Shown here: in pieces, positions 46,857 through 59,357 of the stretch
Layout: the number at the start of each line of letters is the position of its first letter
Numbering within the stretch: the first letter of the stretch is position 1
From: Vermamoeba vermiformis
Taxonomy: Eukaryota; Tubulinea; Echinamoebida
Length of the DNA stretch: 64,000 nucleotides
Direction: 5' to 3'
Assembly (NCBI GenBank): GCA_045837725.1
Contig: JBEWZL010000123.1
Span: 186,001 to 250,000, forward strand
Position numbers and translations under genes: made by a program
Notes under the pieces: model-generated
Seen by the model: the letters and a program-made list of their open reading frames with translations, nothing else
The model's database searches: none
What the model was told of the DNA's origin: nothing

Positions 46857-49470
46857 TTAATTGCCCTTCCAATAATCACGCATCTTTTGGAAAGTATTGT
46901 GCCAAAATCCACTCGATGTGTCGTGTTGTGCTTCTAATGTTTCTTCTTTTGCAAATTCTTCAATCAATTGCCTCTGTTTTTCGCTCAGTTTCTTCGGGAT
47001 CTGCACTTTGAAGTGAATGAACTATCGATATGAAACTCGTTAGAATATGAATATATTGACCTAGTTGTAGTCTTAATCATACCTGACTGCCAGTCTCGCC
47101 GCCAGCTTTAGATACACCGCGGCCTCGCAGCACGCGTTTTTCAGCGTTTTGAATGCCAGGTGGTACTTTGACATCGACTTCACCGGTCAATGTCGGCACT
47201 CTGACAGTGCCACCAAGAATGGCAACACTCACGGGGAGAGGTACATCAATGTGTATGTCAGTGCCTTCACGGCGGAATAACTCGTGAGGCGTGACATTGA
47301 CGTGAAGGTAGAGGTGGCCGGGTTGACCGCCCTTTGGTCCCGCGTCACCCTGGCCCTTCAACCGAATGTTGTTGCCCTGGTCAATGCCAGCAGGGATCTT
47401 GACGCGCAATGTCTTCGTGTCTTCTTTCACGCCCGCGCCCTTGCACACGCCGCACGGTGTTTCAATCACGACACCTTCGCCCTTGCATTTGCGACACGTG
47501 CGTTGCATGCCCATGAAGCCCATGGACACCACTTCCACGCCTGAACCACCGCAGTTCGTGCAGCCTGAGACACGTGTGCCTGGCTTGGCGCCTGTGCCGT
47601 CACATGTCTTGCAGGTTGACTTGGCTTGGTATCGGATCTGCCGTGAAAGTTAGGTCAGTGCATTGCCATAAAAGGAAATAACAGCGTGATAGATCGTACC
47701 TCTTTCTCGCAGCCAGTAATAGCCTCCATAAACGACAAATTAATGCCGACTTCGATATTATTTCCTTTTTTGGGACCACCAGTCGGTCCGTCTTCAAACA
47801 TGTTGCCGAATCCTCCGCCGAATTCTTCTTGAATCTTGCGGAATATCTCTTCAGGGCTCGTAAATCCTCCGAAGCCTCCGCCGGGGAATCCTCCGAAGCC
47901 ACCAAATCCTCCACCAGGGCCGCCATTTGCACCCGCAGCATTGCCTTCAAATGCCTGCGAGCCATAAGCATCATATGTCTTGCGCTTTTCATCGTCTGAC
48001 AGCACTTCATAAGCCTGACTAATATCTGTGAATTTTTTGTGCGCATCCGCTGACTTGTTGGTGTCAGGGTGGTATTGTTTCGCGAGTGCGTAATATGCTT
48101 TTTTGATTTCATTCTTTGACGCGTTCTTTGACACGCCTAATATCTCGTAGTAATCTTTTTTTGCTCGTGGCACTGCGCAGTGAAAAAAAACGAGTTAGAG
48201 AACCATTGCCATAAAAGGAAATTATCGTACGAGCAACGCGTCATTATAAGAGTAATATTATGGTTTGTATGAATAACTTTCCATAAAAGGTAATATTTGT
48301 AATTATCGTTATTGTGTGTTTATAAGAATGTAGGGACTATGGAGGCAAAGTGATGAATCAAGAATAAAGCAATCACTTTGTACTATGAAGGCCCAAACTT
48401 TGTTCTTGGAACGAGTTTTGTTGTTGTTTGGTGCTTGTCGGTGAATATTGAAGCGAAGCAATCAAAAGACTTGATTGTTCGATCTTCAAGTCTCAAACGT
48501 CTAATTGATCGTTGCCGCTGCTTTCTTGCACCACTTGATAATGAATACCAAATGATGCAAAACAAAACCACAACGTCAAAAAATAACGAGAAACAACAGA
48601 CGATCATCAAAAACAATTGTCTTTCACCACCGACTGAAGTCATCGTGATTCATGCTCAAAAAGAACCGAACCACAATGACTCCACACTGTTCCGTTGTAT
48701 TATCACTACGCGTAGTTATTTTGAGGGTTATTGTAAGGATCCGCTGAAGATCCGATGTTCGCTTCGTATTGTTTCGATATACAAATTAAGTAAATATATA
48801 ATTATTGTTGAGTTTAAAGTCATTATAGTATTATTAATGATAATACTAAAGCTATAATTGTTAAGTTTGAAAATGACGCGTGTCGTAACAATGAGTTCAC
48901 TAAATGTTCGCTTACCTGTAGAGGTGTGAAATTGAGTATATGAAATATTGTCGGCAATATTGTCCTATAATAGAAGTTATTAGTCGACCCTGTTTGGACG
49001 ATCCAGATACAGTTCCAGATCCAAAATAGTTCTGTTAATATTCAGAATTGTTCGATTTGCCACAATGATATTAAATATTAATAGCAGACGTGTCCTATAC
49101 TTTTAGGCGAGGGAGGACCAAGCCAATTCAATAAAACAACACGAAAATATTTTATAATTCTAGATCGCAGTTAAATTACCTGTTGGGCGTTTAATAAAGT
49201 TGTATTTGTATGTTCTGAGGGAAGGCTAACAGAGCGCTTTTTTTCTGTATATTTAAAAAATGGATCAGAACGAATCAGATGCCAGATGAAAATTTGTCGT
49301 TGCATAAATAGAGCCGAATACTTACTACGCGCGTTATTTGTACAGCTGCAGTTGCTGTGAGTATTATTGAACAAGGATAAAGGCTTAGCACTCGAGTGGA
49401 ACTTCCTTGCTTTTGATGCGGCAGATCTGGACAGACGCTTGCAAGCGACTTTAGTTGTGTTGGAAAGCAT
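46857..49470 (-). CDS. Mitochondrial DnaJ, DNAJA3/Mdj1 type
   Basis: This Hsp40 co-chaperone of mitochondrial Hsp70 has a presequence encoded by three small 5' exons: [20 protein letters not shown] then [48 protein letters not shown]. The last joins [19 protein letters not shown] in frame; FHTS before the J domain also occurs in animal DNAJA3. The J domain has HPDTNKS (HPD). The Gly/Phe region ([17 protein letters not shown]) and a four-repeat zinc domain ([32 protein letters not shown]) make it type I. It ends [11 protein letters not shown]. The ~745-nt intron 48174-48918 carries repeat copy B. There is no ATG at the J-domain exon, which rules out a start there. Confidence 0.92.
47641..48290 (-). 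promoter_or_regulatory. Three CCTTTTATGG (CArG-like) sites in DNAJA3 introns
   Basis: CCATAAAAGG/CCTTTTATGG, a perfect CC(A/T)6GG box, occurs at 47666-47675, 48209-48218 and 48281-48290, and once more in the PUM3 intron (37192-37201). The first two share the longer context ATTTCCTTTTATGGCAATG and a downstream CTAACT, so the two intron 3' ends look related. Binding by an SRF-type MADS factor is possible but unproven. Confidence 0.45.
48271..48742 (-). repeat. Intronic repeat copy B (~472 bp, in DNAJA3)
   Basis: This is the partner of copy A in PUM3, 11 kb away and inverted on the chromosome but in the same sense as its host transcript. A few substitutions and short indels separate the copies; for example, GTGGTGTCAAGATAGCAAC in A corresponds to GTGGTGCAAGAAAGCAGCGG in B. 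An open frame on the plus strand of copy B is closed in copy A, so coding is unlikely. Confidence 0.85.
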
Positions 49471-49578
49471 TTCTAGGCTACTGCTCTTATTCACGTATTA
49501 AAGTCGATAAATACAATTGAATTGATGTTTACAGTTCGCCGGTAAAAGTTGAAATGAAAAAAACAACATCCAAATCTT

Positions 49579-49852
49579 ATGGCTGCGAGCCTCATCGTGC
49601 AAAACGGCGGAAATATATCACCTGACATTACTATGCTACGAGGAACCACTTTCAGCCCAAACAGAGTCCTTCAGATGGGTAGATCGGCAGATCCATATCG
49701 TGTGACGTCATCAACAATGTTTAAACTCCGAATATTCGTTAAAATACTTCGTAATTCAGTTAATGAGTAGTTTTATTGTACTTTTGGTTTCTCATTGAAT
49801 AGCCATGCAAAAAACTATTTTCTTTTGTACAAGGATCCGGAAAAATATTTAA
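49579..49852 (+). CDS. Possible small two-exon gene
   Basis: MAASLIVQNGGNISPDITML then RGTTFSPNRVLQM could be spliced, from a GTAGAT donor after ATG-G (about 49679) to the acceptor GAATAG (49802), to AMQKTIFFCTRIRKNI and a TAA. This gives about 49 residues and is followed by AATAAAG. It lies 109 bp from the divergent DNAJA3 start. No domain is recognised, and it may be only leader sequence. Confidence 0.3.
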
Positions 49853-49872
49853 ATATAAATAAAGAGCTGTAT

Positions 49873-52026
49873 TTAGTTCTTCTTAATGTTATCAGCCTTC
49901 TTTTGTTCTTCAGCAGTCTTTTGAGTCTTGCCGCTCTGATCCAGACCGACATTGGTGCGGGTCTGAGGGGTTTCTTTAGGCGACTGTTGGCTAGCAGCTT
50001 GTTGCTGTTGTTGCGCCTTGTTGGCTGATTCTTGTTGAGCTTGGGCTTGCGCTTGCGCTTGTTTCTTTTCTTCTCGCAGCTTGTCGTGCTTCTCCAAGTT
50101 AGGAGCATAAGGACCTGTCAAACAACCACACGTTAGACCAGATCTAAAATAGTAACTCTTCATGATATCAACTATTACTTTATCAATTTCATACTGTGTA
50201 TATTACTAATATTGTAGTCTAAATGAGATTAAGTTGAATGTAGGGTAAAAAATATGTAATAAAAAAGTCGCGTTGACACGCGTGTTTGAATAACATTACC
50301 TCAATATAGCAAGTAGTGGTACCATTAAATACTATTACATTACATACCCATAGGAGGCTCCTTCAAAGTGATGGGTTCGCCGAAAGGCTCGCAGTTTCGT
50401 CTGCCGCTGTAAGGACCAACTTTAGGTGTACCTCCGTTTTTCAACTCGGTCAAAATTTGTCTTGTTGTGGCAGGAGTCAAATCCTCCTATTAAAATTAAA
50501 TATATACGGTGAGTAATAGTGTCCATATACGACTATATTAATGCAAAATAATAAGAGCGGATGGTTCCTTGGACTTACAAAGTAATCGTCGCCAATTTGC
50601 ATCATCGGAGCGTTAACGCAAGCACCGAGGCACTCAACTTCCAACAAAGTAAACATCTTGTCCTTAGTAGTCTCTGTAATAATACAAATAATGAGTCTCA
50701 TGCGTAGCTGAATTAAATTAATTTTCAAATTGAAGCTTGATCCCAACTTAACGAAAAAATTATTTCGAGTTTTTAACCTTTAAAATTATGACGATAGCTA
50801 TATAATGTAGGTCTAGTATTCAATTACAGGAAAATTGTTTTGAATTACGTACCACCCGGATGTATTCCCAAGAACTCTTCGCAAGCCTTCATAATGTCAT
50901 CCGAACCGCGCAACTTGCAGGGTGTGGTACCGCACACTTGAACGAAGTGCTTGCCAATAGGTGATCTAGTGTGCGAGGCACAGTTAATAAGAGTTTGCGA
51001 ACGAGATCCAGCTTTTGTTTAAAAAGCTCTCATAAATTTAAAATGATTAATTTCGCTCAATATACAATATACCGACTTATATTAGACGTAAATTATTTCT
51101 AGATTAAAAAATAAATATTCTAAATAATATTCGTACCTGTTAAACATAGAATAGAAAGAAGCAACTTCATATACAGCCATAGGAGGCACTTCAAGGATTT
51201 TTGCGACCTATTAAATAAATAAAATATTAATATTTCATTACGCGCCAATCACAATAATGTTGTTTGTAAATTATGACAGCCGATGCGCTCGTAGCTCAAG
51301 CCATCATATTCTAGATTGAACAGACATTATTATATTTACCTTGTTCATCGCAGACAAAGGCAACCAACCACCGCATTGACGTTGAGCCAAATCCAAGAGA
51401 GGAGCCATAGCAGATTGTTTGTAAGTGGGAGGATATTTAGCCATAAATTTCTGTGCTTTAGCCCAATTTTCGGGAGTGAACTCGAAGGGGATACTTTCAT
51501 TGTTCCATTCAGTATCACGGTGCTGTGCAAAGTGTGGATTAGAATTGGATTTAGCTCGCCTCATTATCGGGCTTGTAAATTATCTAAAATTTAGGAGAAT
51601 AATTTATCGCGTGTTTGGTATTGATGTATCCATATATTAGTGGTTATTAAGCCGTTTTAAAAATGTCTAGACGCGGTTAGTGAAAATTATTATTTTTGAT
51701 AATTATAAAATATCTGGATAAACGTTATAATAAGCCCTAAAAATATAATAGCAGTAATATAGTCAATAAAAATATATATGAGTACGTACCACGTTCAATT
51801 TATCAATACCAACAGCGCTCATCTTGCTAGAGTGGAATCCCTTAGCCTAAAACGCGTCAAATTGATTAATCAACTGCATCCACCGATGATATCAATCATA
51901 TAATAATTAATATTAATTATTGGACTGTCGCTGGACACATACAAAGAGGCTTTTTGAGCTAGATGGACGCGAGCAAACTGATCGAGAGGCTCGAGTGACT
52001 GAACGGAGAAGTTGCTTGCTGAACAT
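49873..52026 (-). CDS. ndufv2: NADH dehydrogenase flavoprotein 2 (NDUFV2, complex I 24 kDa)
   Basis: This is the complex I subunit that carries the [2Fe-2S] cluster N1a, in the matrix arm. The presequence comes from exon 1 ([20 protein letters not shown]) and exon 2 ([19 protein letters not shown]), which joins [20 protein letters not shown] in frame. Landmarks are [57 protein letters not shown] and [20 protein letters not shown], supplying the four cluster cysteines (Cx4C and CxxxC). After the family end ([13 protein letters not shown]) there is an extra ~80-residue Gln/Ala/Lys tail ([11 protein letters not shown] and others) not usual for the subunit. It has about seven introns. Confidence 0.94.
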
Positions 52027-53089
52027 TGTTATTCAATACTATGATATTCTATATTGAATAGTGTTAGAGTTGATCCTCCTCTCGTTGGCTCAAAAAAAAT
52101 AAAACTGTTCACGAGTCACACGACCTCGCTATTTCTCAACTGAAACACACGCGATACGAGGAGGAACCTCCATACTCAACGTAGATAATATTATCGAATG
52201 TATTTGTGGCGGTAGATCGATTGGCACGAAGACGAAACTAAAGTTCGAAAATTTTTGTTTGGATCTGATCTTAAAATAGTGCAGGTTAGCGATGTATTTG
52301 CGGCAGGTGCACCACTAGAGAAATTCCGTTAGCATTATTTTTGGCTGTAGAACGCTCGTGCAGCCAAGGCTTGAAATATAATCGGCAAAAACAACGTTTC
52401 AAGTGCTTCAAAAATCGCTAGCGCAACGTGATTTAAGCCATTTCTCAAGCGGCAATTGATGGATTATAAACGTTTATACGAGTACGTATCCATTTTTGAA
52501 GCGTTTCATTCATTTTAGTTCATTAACTGGTCCGATCTACATTGTGGAAGCTCCGCCTGCTCTGTATACTATATTAACTATGGAGACATTACTATAAAAC
52601 GTTCGAATAAAGCTCCGATAGGGGGAAGGGATTATTTTGCGGCCATTTCTCGAAGATAATTTTATTTGGCCTATCTTGGATAAAATCTCCGCTTCTGCCT
52701 ACGCTCCGATAAAAGAAGCATTACGTACTGCAATTCTTACTTTTGACTATTATAAACAGCGGAAAGCTTCGATTTCAGCAAATATCGTAAAAACTTTGAC
52801 GTGGATTTGACGCGCAGATCCTTTTGCAAGCGCCTCTTGAGGGTCTCTTACTAACCAATAGACCTCCTATACCATCTCAATTCTATTATACAGCCTATTC
52901 CTACGCTCCGAAACTATTCAAAAGTATAAAATTTTGTAAGCGACCTCGTGGGAAAAACCACGCTGAAATTCATTCCGCCATTTTGTTCTATTTCTGCAAG
53001 ACCAACACAATATTAGGTGAACCTGCTGGTATTAAAATTCATGCAGAATAGGTCTTGGTGATTCATTTTGATTTATTTTTATCGAGGAG
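52027..53089. other. 1.06-kb gap without a supported gene
   Basis: This region lies between the divergent NDUFV2 (-) and two-TM protein (+) genes. CTACGCTCCGA recurs at about 52700 and 52903 and GCTCCGATA near 52612, but I see no ORF, RNA gene or repeat unit that can be named. Confidence 0.4.
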
Positions 53090-53424
53090 ATGGAGTCAAA
53101 ACAGCTATTAGAGCAATATTTTCCACAATACACGCAATTAAAAGCGTCGCAAAAATGGTTAATTATTATTCCTATATTGGCCACGGTAGTTGCAGTCACA
53201 ATAATATTAATTGGCCTAGATCGTAAAGGTATACAATTTTCAGACAGAATTCTAGCTCTATAATCTCATTTTACTAATTTTTATAATGAGCAGTGGCTAC
53301 TATAATATACAGCGTGCTATTTATTACAATTCTTGTTTCTGGAGGCATGTTCCTAAGGCAGAAAAATGAGCTTGCCAAATATGACGCAAGTAAAATTAAT
53401 ACAAATAATACTTTTATAGAATAA
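53090..53424 (+). CDS. Small two-TM protein (about 88 aa)
   Basis: Exon 1 reads MESKQLLEQYFPQYTQLKAS then QKWLIIIPILATVVAVTIIL; exon 2 (from about 53293) reads VATIIYSVLFITILVSGGMF then LRQKNELAKYDASKINTNNT and FIE. Two hydrophobic helices joined by a short IGLDRK loop make a hairpin membrane protein with both ends on the same side. I do not recognise the family. Confidence 0.6.
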
Positions 53425-53607
53425 TGCGTTAGTTATGATTATTCGGATAAGCCCTCTTCCTTTTGGTATAAAATATCGCTTTTGTGATACATAGGGCAAA
53501 CCAAAAAAAATCTTCGTAAAAACCATGTTATTCATGAACAAATCCAATTAATTCGTATTGCACTTGATCACGTATCGCGCGACAAGTATTTTAGCAGAAT
53601 CTCAATC

Positions 53608-54057
53608 ATGCCTATTATTGCAAATTTTTATACCTGCGAATTTTCCGCAGTTAATATTATTAATCTTTCTATATTTGGACTGCTTCCTAACCGCTATTTC
53701 GTACAGAAAATTGATCTAAAGCGGCTGCTCGATGCCACATCGGGCGACGTTGAAATGGAGGAAGATCTATTGAACGCGTTACGACAAAACGTTGTGGATC
53801 GACTTCCGTTATTAAAAGCTGGCTTACAAAATAAGATCAAGGACCAAGCAGTACTCTATTCGCATGATTTTAAAGGTTCATGCGCTACGATTGGCTTGGA
53901 AGGCGTTAGAATTACGGCGATGGAGATGGAACGATTGAGCAAAGAAAATCAACTTGAAGCCGCTTTGCAGCTCTATCCGCAGCTTGAAATGGAAATTAAA
54001 CAAGGATTCGAGCTATTAGAATCGTACATTAAGAATAAGAAGAGAAAAGCAGCATAA
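53608..54057 (+). CDS. Histidine phosphotransfer (HPt) protein, RdeA-like
   Basis: The core reads KIDLKRLLDATSGDVEMEED, DLLNALRQNVVDRLPLLKAG, LYSHDFKGSCATIGLEGVRI and MEMERLSKENQLEAALQLYP, ending SYIKNKKRKAA. H-D-F-K-G-S-C is the HPt signature with the phospho-accepting His, so the protein should relay phosphate between hybrid histidine kinases and a response regulator, as RdeA does toward RegA in Dictyostelium. The N-terminal exon is uncertain: an acceptor-like TTCGTACAG sits just before KIDLKR, so residues before it (MPIIANFYTC...) may be intron read-through. Confidence 0.78.
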   Translation: MPIIANFYTCEFSAVNIINLSIFGLLPNRYFVQKIDLKRLLDATSGDVEMEEDLLNALRQNVVDRLPLLKAGLQNKIKDQAVLYSHDFKGSCATIGLEGVRITAMEMERLSKENQLEAALQLYPQLEMEIKQGFELLESYIKNKKRKAA

Positions 54058-54260
54058 ATTTATTCGATCCGAGTTTGGATCTGCGCCAGTACAATACATG
54101 TAATATAAAATCCTGTTATGCAACACGAGTATCATATTCTATGTCGTAATTACGTAATTAGCTGACTTTAGATCTTTTTTTAGCAAGGGGCAATGGTCAG
54201 GATCCGATTGTCCGCATACGTTCTAGCTTTTTTTTTTCGAAATTAACAAATTTTATTCAT

Positions 54261-57200
54261 CTAAAATGAAATAGTCAAATAATTAAATCGATCTACATTT
54301 TGCTGAATCAGTTGAGGGTTCTTTTGGATGTACTCGTTCATGCGCACATCTACAACTTCGATCGTGCACTTGCCCAAGGCCTCCAAGAACTCAATGACTT
54401 CCTTAGGACTAAGGCCACAATTTTGTAGCGTCAAAAGCTTGATTTTTGAAGTTTTAAGTACTGCTGCCAACTGCGGATAAATTATTTTAGCCTCGTATTG
54501 CGATAAGATCCGTATTTAATTTGACTTACCTCTTTAACTCCGCTAGCTAGCTTATTTCCATCCAAATGTAACCTATTTCATAAGCAATTAATCTCTATTT
54601 GCCACACTTTCGAAAATTTAATTAGATCTAAATTTGGATCTTCAATACAGATCGCTTGCATAAAACTAAATCAATTTAGAATAATTATGACTACTTACGT
54701 CTCGAGCTTATTGTTATATTTCAAATTCGTAAACAGTGCAGAAACGGTTGACTTGTCAATTCCCGTTGCAGCCAGATTTAGCTCCGTCAAACTGACGTTC
54801 TTTTGGAACGTGCCTGCCCATTGCGCGACAACCTCCTTCTTAGTGAGCTTATTATTACCAGCCAAGTCCAAGAACTCCAGCTGGTCGTTCACTTCAAGAG
54901 CTCCTCCGATCGCAACCAAGCCCGACGCATCCAAGCCGCTGTTTCTCAAACCAAGGCGCTTTAATGTCGTGTTCTTCTTAATTATCTCGCCCAAAAGCAA
55001 GCCAGTCTTCTTATCGATTTGATTGCCGCCAATCATCAGCTCTTTCATGATGTTGTTCTTTTCCATGGCTGCTACGATCTGGTTGATAAAAATGAAATTA
55101 ATACATAGCCTTGAGATAACTCATTATAAGAACTATATTTCTGCTATTAATTTGGCAAACGCGATAAAATACAATGATTATCAATTTACTTTGTAAGTTG
55201 AAAGGTTGATTGTAGTATGTCGTAAATAAAGAGAATATGAGTACTATGCAACGTACCTCTTTCATCGAGCTGGATCCAAGGTTATCATCTTGCAAGTGTA
55301 GCGTCAATAGCGAATAACGATCTTCGATATATTTTGCGAGTCTCTCAGCAGTAGCCGAGTTTAACACGCAGTAGCTCGCCTTGAAGCTATTGTAATAATA
55401 GAGTTAATATTGCATGGTCGTTGCGCCATCTACGCAATCCAAACAAACAGTGTTGTTACAGCATTTTTGGAGCGGATTTGTTTTTTTGGGCTCTAAGCTT
55501 GCGACTGATATATAACGGAAGAAATAATAAACTATCTTCTAAAATAGGAAGAATAAACAAAAATAGATTTGTGGAGTGTAAAATCGGAACAGATAATTTT
55601 AGGTTAGATCGCAGCGAAAGTGTATACTTTATGTGCGTACCTTGTGATCGTAGAATTACTAGTCAGCCAATCAGCGACGAGACTTGACGTCTTGGATGTG
55701 ATGCCAATGTTGGTAATATCGAGCTCAGTAATAGTTCTGTTGGCTCCCAATCCTTTCATCAGATCTTTAACTCCTTCGCCGAGCTAGAAAAAAGCTATAA
55801 TTAGTACGTCATATATATAGGCGCTATAGTATACGAGTTTTTAAATTGATTATTATCATCGGATGAATTCTAACGGATGTTTCGGATCCGATTTTCAAAC
55901 TTACTTTGTTGTCTGGGAGGCTCATAACGGTCAAACCATTAGCCTTCTTCAAGAACTTGGAGAAAAACTCGCAGAATTGCGGCTCCAATTTGTTTTGGCC
56001 GATATAAAGCTTCTTCAAGGTTTCGGATCCCTTCAATTGCTCCAAAATGACCTCCATACCAGGGCCGGTAATATTATTCGCAGAGATATCGAGCTCTTCA
56101 ATCACATTGCCGCGTTTCAACATGGCAGCGAGGCCCTAGCAACATCAATTAGAAAATATTTCCTTTTTAGGAAAAAACGATTTATGCGGGTTAAAACTCT
56201 AGTTAGCAAGCGATGAGTTACCTCGGGACAGTTAGGATTGCCAATATTGTTTCCTTTCAAGTTTGCCACGCGAACTTTAGTCAAAGTAATCATTCTAATA
56301 AGCGTTTGTTAGGCCAGATCCATAAAAAGTAAAACAGCGTTTATACTAACCTTCCAATAGTTCTGCCGGTGCCAAATTTGTTTCTTGCCAAGTTGACGGT
56401 GGTAATATTCATATCTTGCAGACTTACGATGCCCTCACTGAAAAATAATTATTTTAGTCGCTCGTTCACTGAACCAAGTCGGATCTGTACTTACGAAGTC
56501 TTTTTCAAAGCGTTCTCCAAGGCATTAGCAATTGCGTCTAAGTGCAAGTCGTTGAGGTCGCACTTGCTCACATCAAGCATATCCAAGTTCTTATCAGCGT
56601 CGTAAGCCACATCCACTTGCAACAACAATTTATGCAGCGGCTTCAAATCCTTCGTCTTGCATCTATAACAAAAATTAAGATATTATCTCGAATAAATTAA
56701 TTTCAAAATATACGTACTCATCCAAGTAGCAGTTCTTGAATGCTCCCAAAGGCGAGATCTTGACCTCGACTTCATCACGAGGCTTGGGCGGTGCTAATTG
56801 CATAAACTCGGGCAAGAAATCGACTTTAGGCAAGAAATCGTGTCGTGATACACCATCAGTCAATTGTCGTACCAAGATCTCGTTGTAGCCGCTGATCAAT
56901 TCGAGCATCGTCTTTGTGTGCGCATCAGCAAGCTTGCAGAAGAACTCGCCCTGAGAATAAGCACGTAATTAATATAAGACTAGTGGCTATTATAATCTAT
57001 GACCACTTACAGATCTGAATTTGAATTGCAAACCAGTCGGCTGTCTGATGATCATCTTCATGTCCTCGTACGAGTAGAAACCAAAAATACGCTAGAAATA
57101 CGTTAATACGACTACTATTAATATTATTATACTAATGACAATGCTTACGTCATCATCTTGTTGCACCCAAACACCTTCTTCACTGACACCAAATCGACGA

Positions 57201-59357
57201 TAGACTTTGCCGTCCAACTATGGAAAAGAATTAAGATCAATATTGTTCCGACGCATATAAATACCGATATAGACTCGTATATTAGCATATTTAATACTCT
57301 TAATATTAATAAATCGCTATGCGTTCGAGTCATAAAGTCAAAAAATTATTTCTTAGTAAAAGTACTTACAGCGCCCTTGAAGAATGTGCAGCCAAAAGTC
57401 GGAATATTGCGCGCAGTTTGAATGTACAATTTCATGGCCTCTTCTTTGCTCAAGCCAGTCATGTTCGTGTAACAAGCAAAGATACGTTGTTCCGCGTAAA
57501 TCTGCGTCATTTTCTTTACGTGGAATGAAGGCAAGAAATGTTCAATGCTCTTTTCTTTGAAGAAGCCGACGTGATGTTTGGAGCGTTGATAATCGCCCAA
57601 CAAGACTTGCATTTGAATGGCAGCCAACTTGACCGCCAATGACTCGTGCACTGGGTAAACTTCACTCACGACATTTTGACACAACTACTCAGGCATAAAT
57701 ATTAATACGATGGATGCATTAGAGGTGTCAAGCTAATGACTTACTTGAGTGTAATAGAAGTACAGTGCTGTGGGGTCAGCCCATCTGAAAGGTACTTTGA
57801 ACCACTTCACTTTGAAGCGAATGTTCGATTTCTCGTGCAAATTAGCCATTTTGATCGAGTTCAACGGGTCCAATTCTTTGTCTATAAGACATATCTTAGC
57901 TCTAATACTTCAAATTATAGTTGACATGTCACGTACCTTCACCGTCAGAAATATCGTACAACGCGAACAGATCTGATTGCCAAACATCAAATTTGTCAGC
58001 AGCCAACTCAAACAACTCTTGCACGCTGAAATCAGGTGTGGCGTACAACTTCTTTTGACTGCCATCGACAAATGTAATTGTCAAAAGTAACTTGGGCAAG
58101 GGTGAAGTGTCGGGAACCTGTCAATTTTGAGAAATTAAAATTAAATAATGCTCCTATTCATACGAATATCGTTCCTAAGGCGAAAAAAAATGACTACAGA
58201 ATTATAGTGCATTTGTAATTAAATTAATGACCGATGTGGAGTGATGCACCAAATACGTCACCGAAAGTTTGCGTGTATCAACACGTTAATTGCAAATTGT
58301 TTAATAAATATTACCTCTCGCACAATCTTTCTAACGCGCACAGGGACAGGTGCTCTGTAAATGGATTAGCGAATTAGCGATTGTCGCTATGCGTAATGAA
58401 ATTTTCAAATAGTGAATATAAACGTACTTTTCGGGATTGGGATCGTAAATCTGAAGGTCATCGTCTTCAAATTCACGTTTCAACTCGTCCAAGTCAATTT
58501 CATCTTTCTTTTTCTTGGATGTCGTTCCAGTCTTTGACTTAACAGTGCCGCCAGATCGTGAGGATGTGACGGATTGCTGTAATATTGTTAATGATGTCAC
58601 ATAACGCGATTGAAATGCGATTTATAGAAATTTCAAAATTTTAAAATTAAACAAAAGATTTTCAAAATCGAATTGAATTGACGCAGATTACGACCGTTAC
58701 GAAATTGCATTAAAATAACTGAATCGTATATTGCGCGAAACGAAGCAATTTTAGCGAATTTTTGAAGCTAGAGTATGGGTATAACGGCTACATACTTTCG
58801 GTTTGGAGTTAGTGTTTGTTCGCTTGAGTGTGCTTGGCGCAGCTGAGCGTTTAATTTTAACAGTCGACATATCGTATTTTTGACCATTAACTTCAATGAC
58901 GTGAGTGTCTCCAACGTTAGGAATAACCGGCTTGGCGAGAGATGACGAGGATTTGGTCTTAGCTACTGGTTTTTTAGCGCTGGATCGCTTAGTAGAATTC
59001 GAAGTTGTCTTTTTGGTATTCGAAGTACTACGCGTAGTACCGGTTTTACTGGATTTAGATCCAGATGCGGCAGAAGACGAAGGTTTAGCTTTAGCGCCTT
59101 TACTACTAGCACTGCTGCCACTTCTCTTCTTAACAGTACCCGTTTTACTCGTCACATTAGGAATTTCTGCAGGCTCTTCTTCCTCTGGCATCAGGATCCT
59201 CTTCTTGCGGTTCTTCCTCGACAGGCTCTTCGCCAGAATATTGATTACTATTATTATCTCCATTGCTAACCTCAGAACGAGGGCTAGTTGAAGTTCCAAT
59301 GCCTTGAATCTCGTCCAACAAGGCGTCTAAACGGTCTAGATCTGCAACACCAGACAT
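54261..59357 (-). CDS. FERM domain + leucine-rich-repeat protein
   Basis: The start is MSGVADLDRLDALLDEIQGI. An acidic segment follows, then a Ser/Thr/Lys-rich disordered region (58800-59150). A 64-nt intron (GTAATC...TGATGCCAG) best explains the frame change near 59200. The FERM module is F1 (KLLLTITFVDGSQKKLYATP), F2 (HESLAVKLAAIQMQVLLGDY, FLPSFHVKKMTQIYAEQRIF) and F3 (DVRIFGFYSYEDMKMIIRQP). After LARNKFGTGRTIG come about a dozen leucine-rich repeats with N-x-I/L cores, for example VIEELDISANNITGPGMEVI, LEFLDLAGNNKLTKKEVVAQ and LHLDGNKLASG. It ends RFNYLTISF. FERM plus RNase-inhibitor-type LRR points to a membrane-cytoskeleton adaptor; the partners are unknown. It has about twenty introns. 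Confidence 0.82.

Noticed and set aside
47655-48173. DnaJ start at 48173
   Set aside because: The codon there is GTG directly after an acceptor (CTGCGCAG). In-frame upstream exons supply a mitochondrial presequence with an ATG at 49470.
48378-48857. 159-codon plus-strand ORF inside repeat copy B
   Set aside because: The same frame is closed in copy A, and no domain is recognisable. It lies antisense within a DNAJA3 intron.
52824-53051. 75-codon ORF upstream of the two-TM gene
   Set aside because: It has no domain, no splice context and biased composition.
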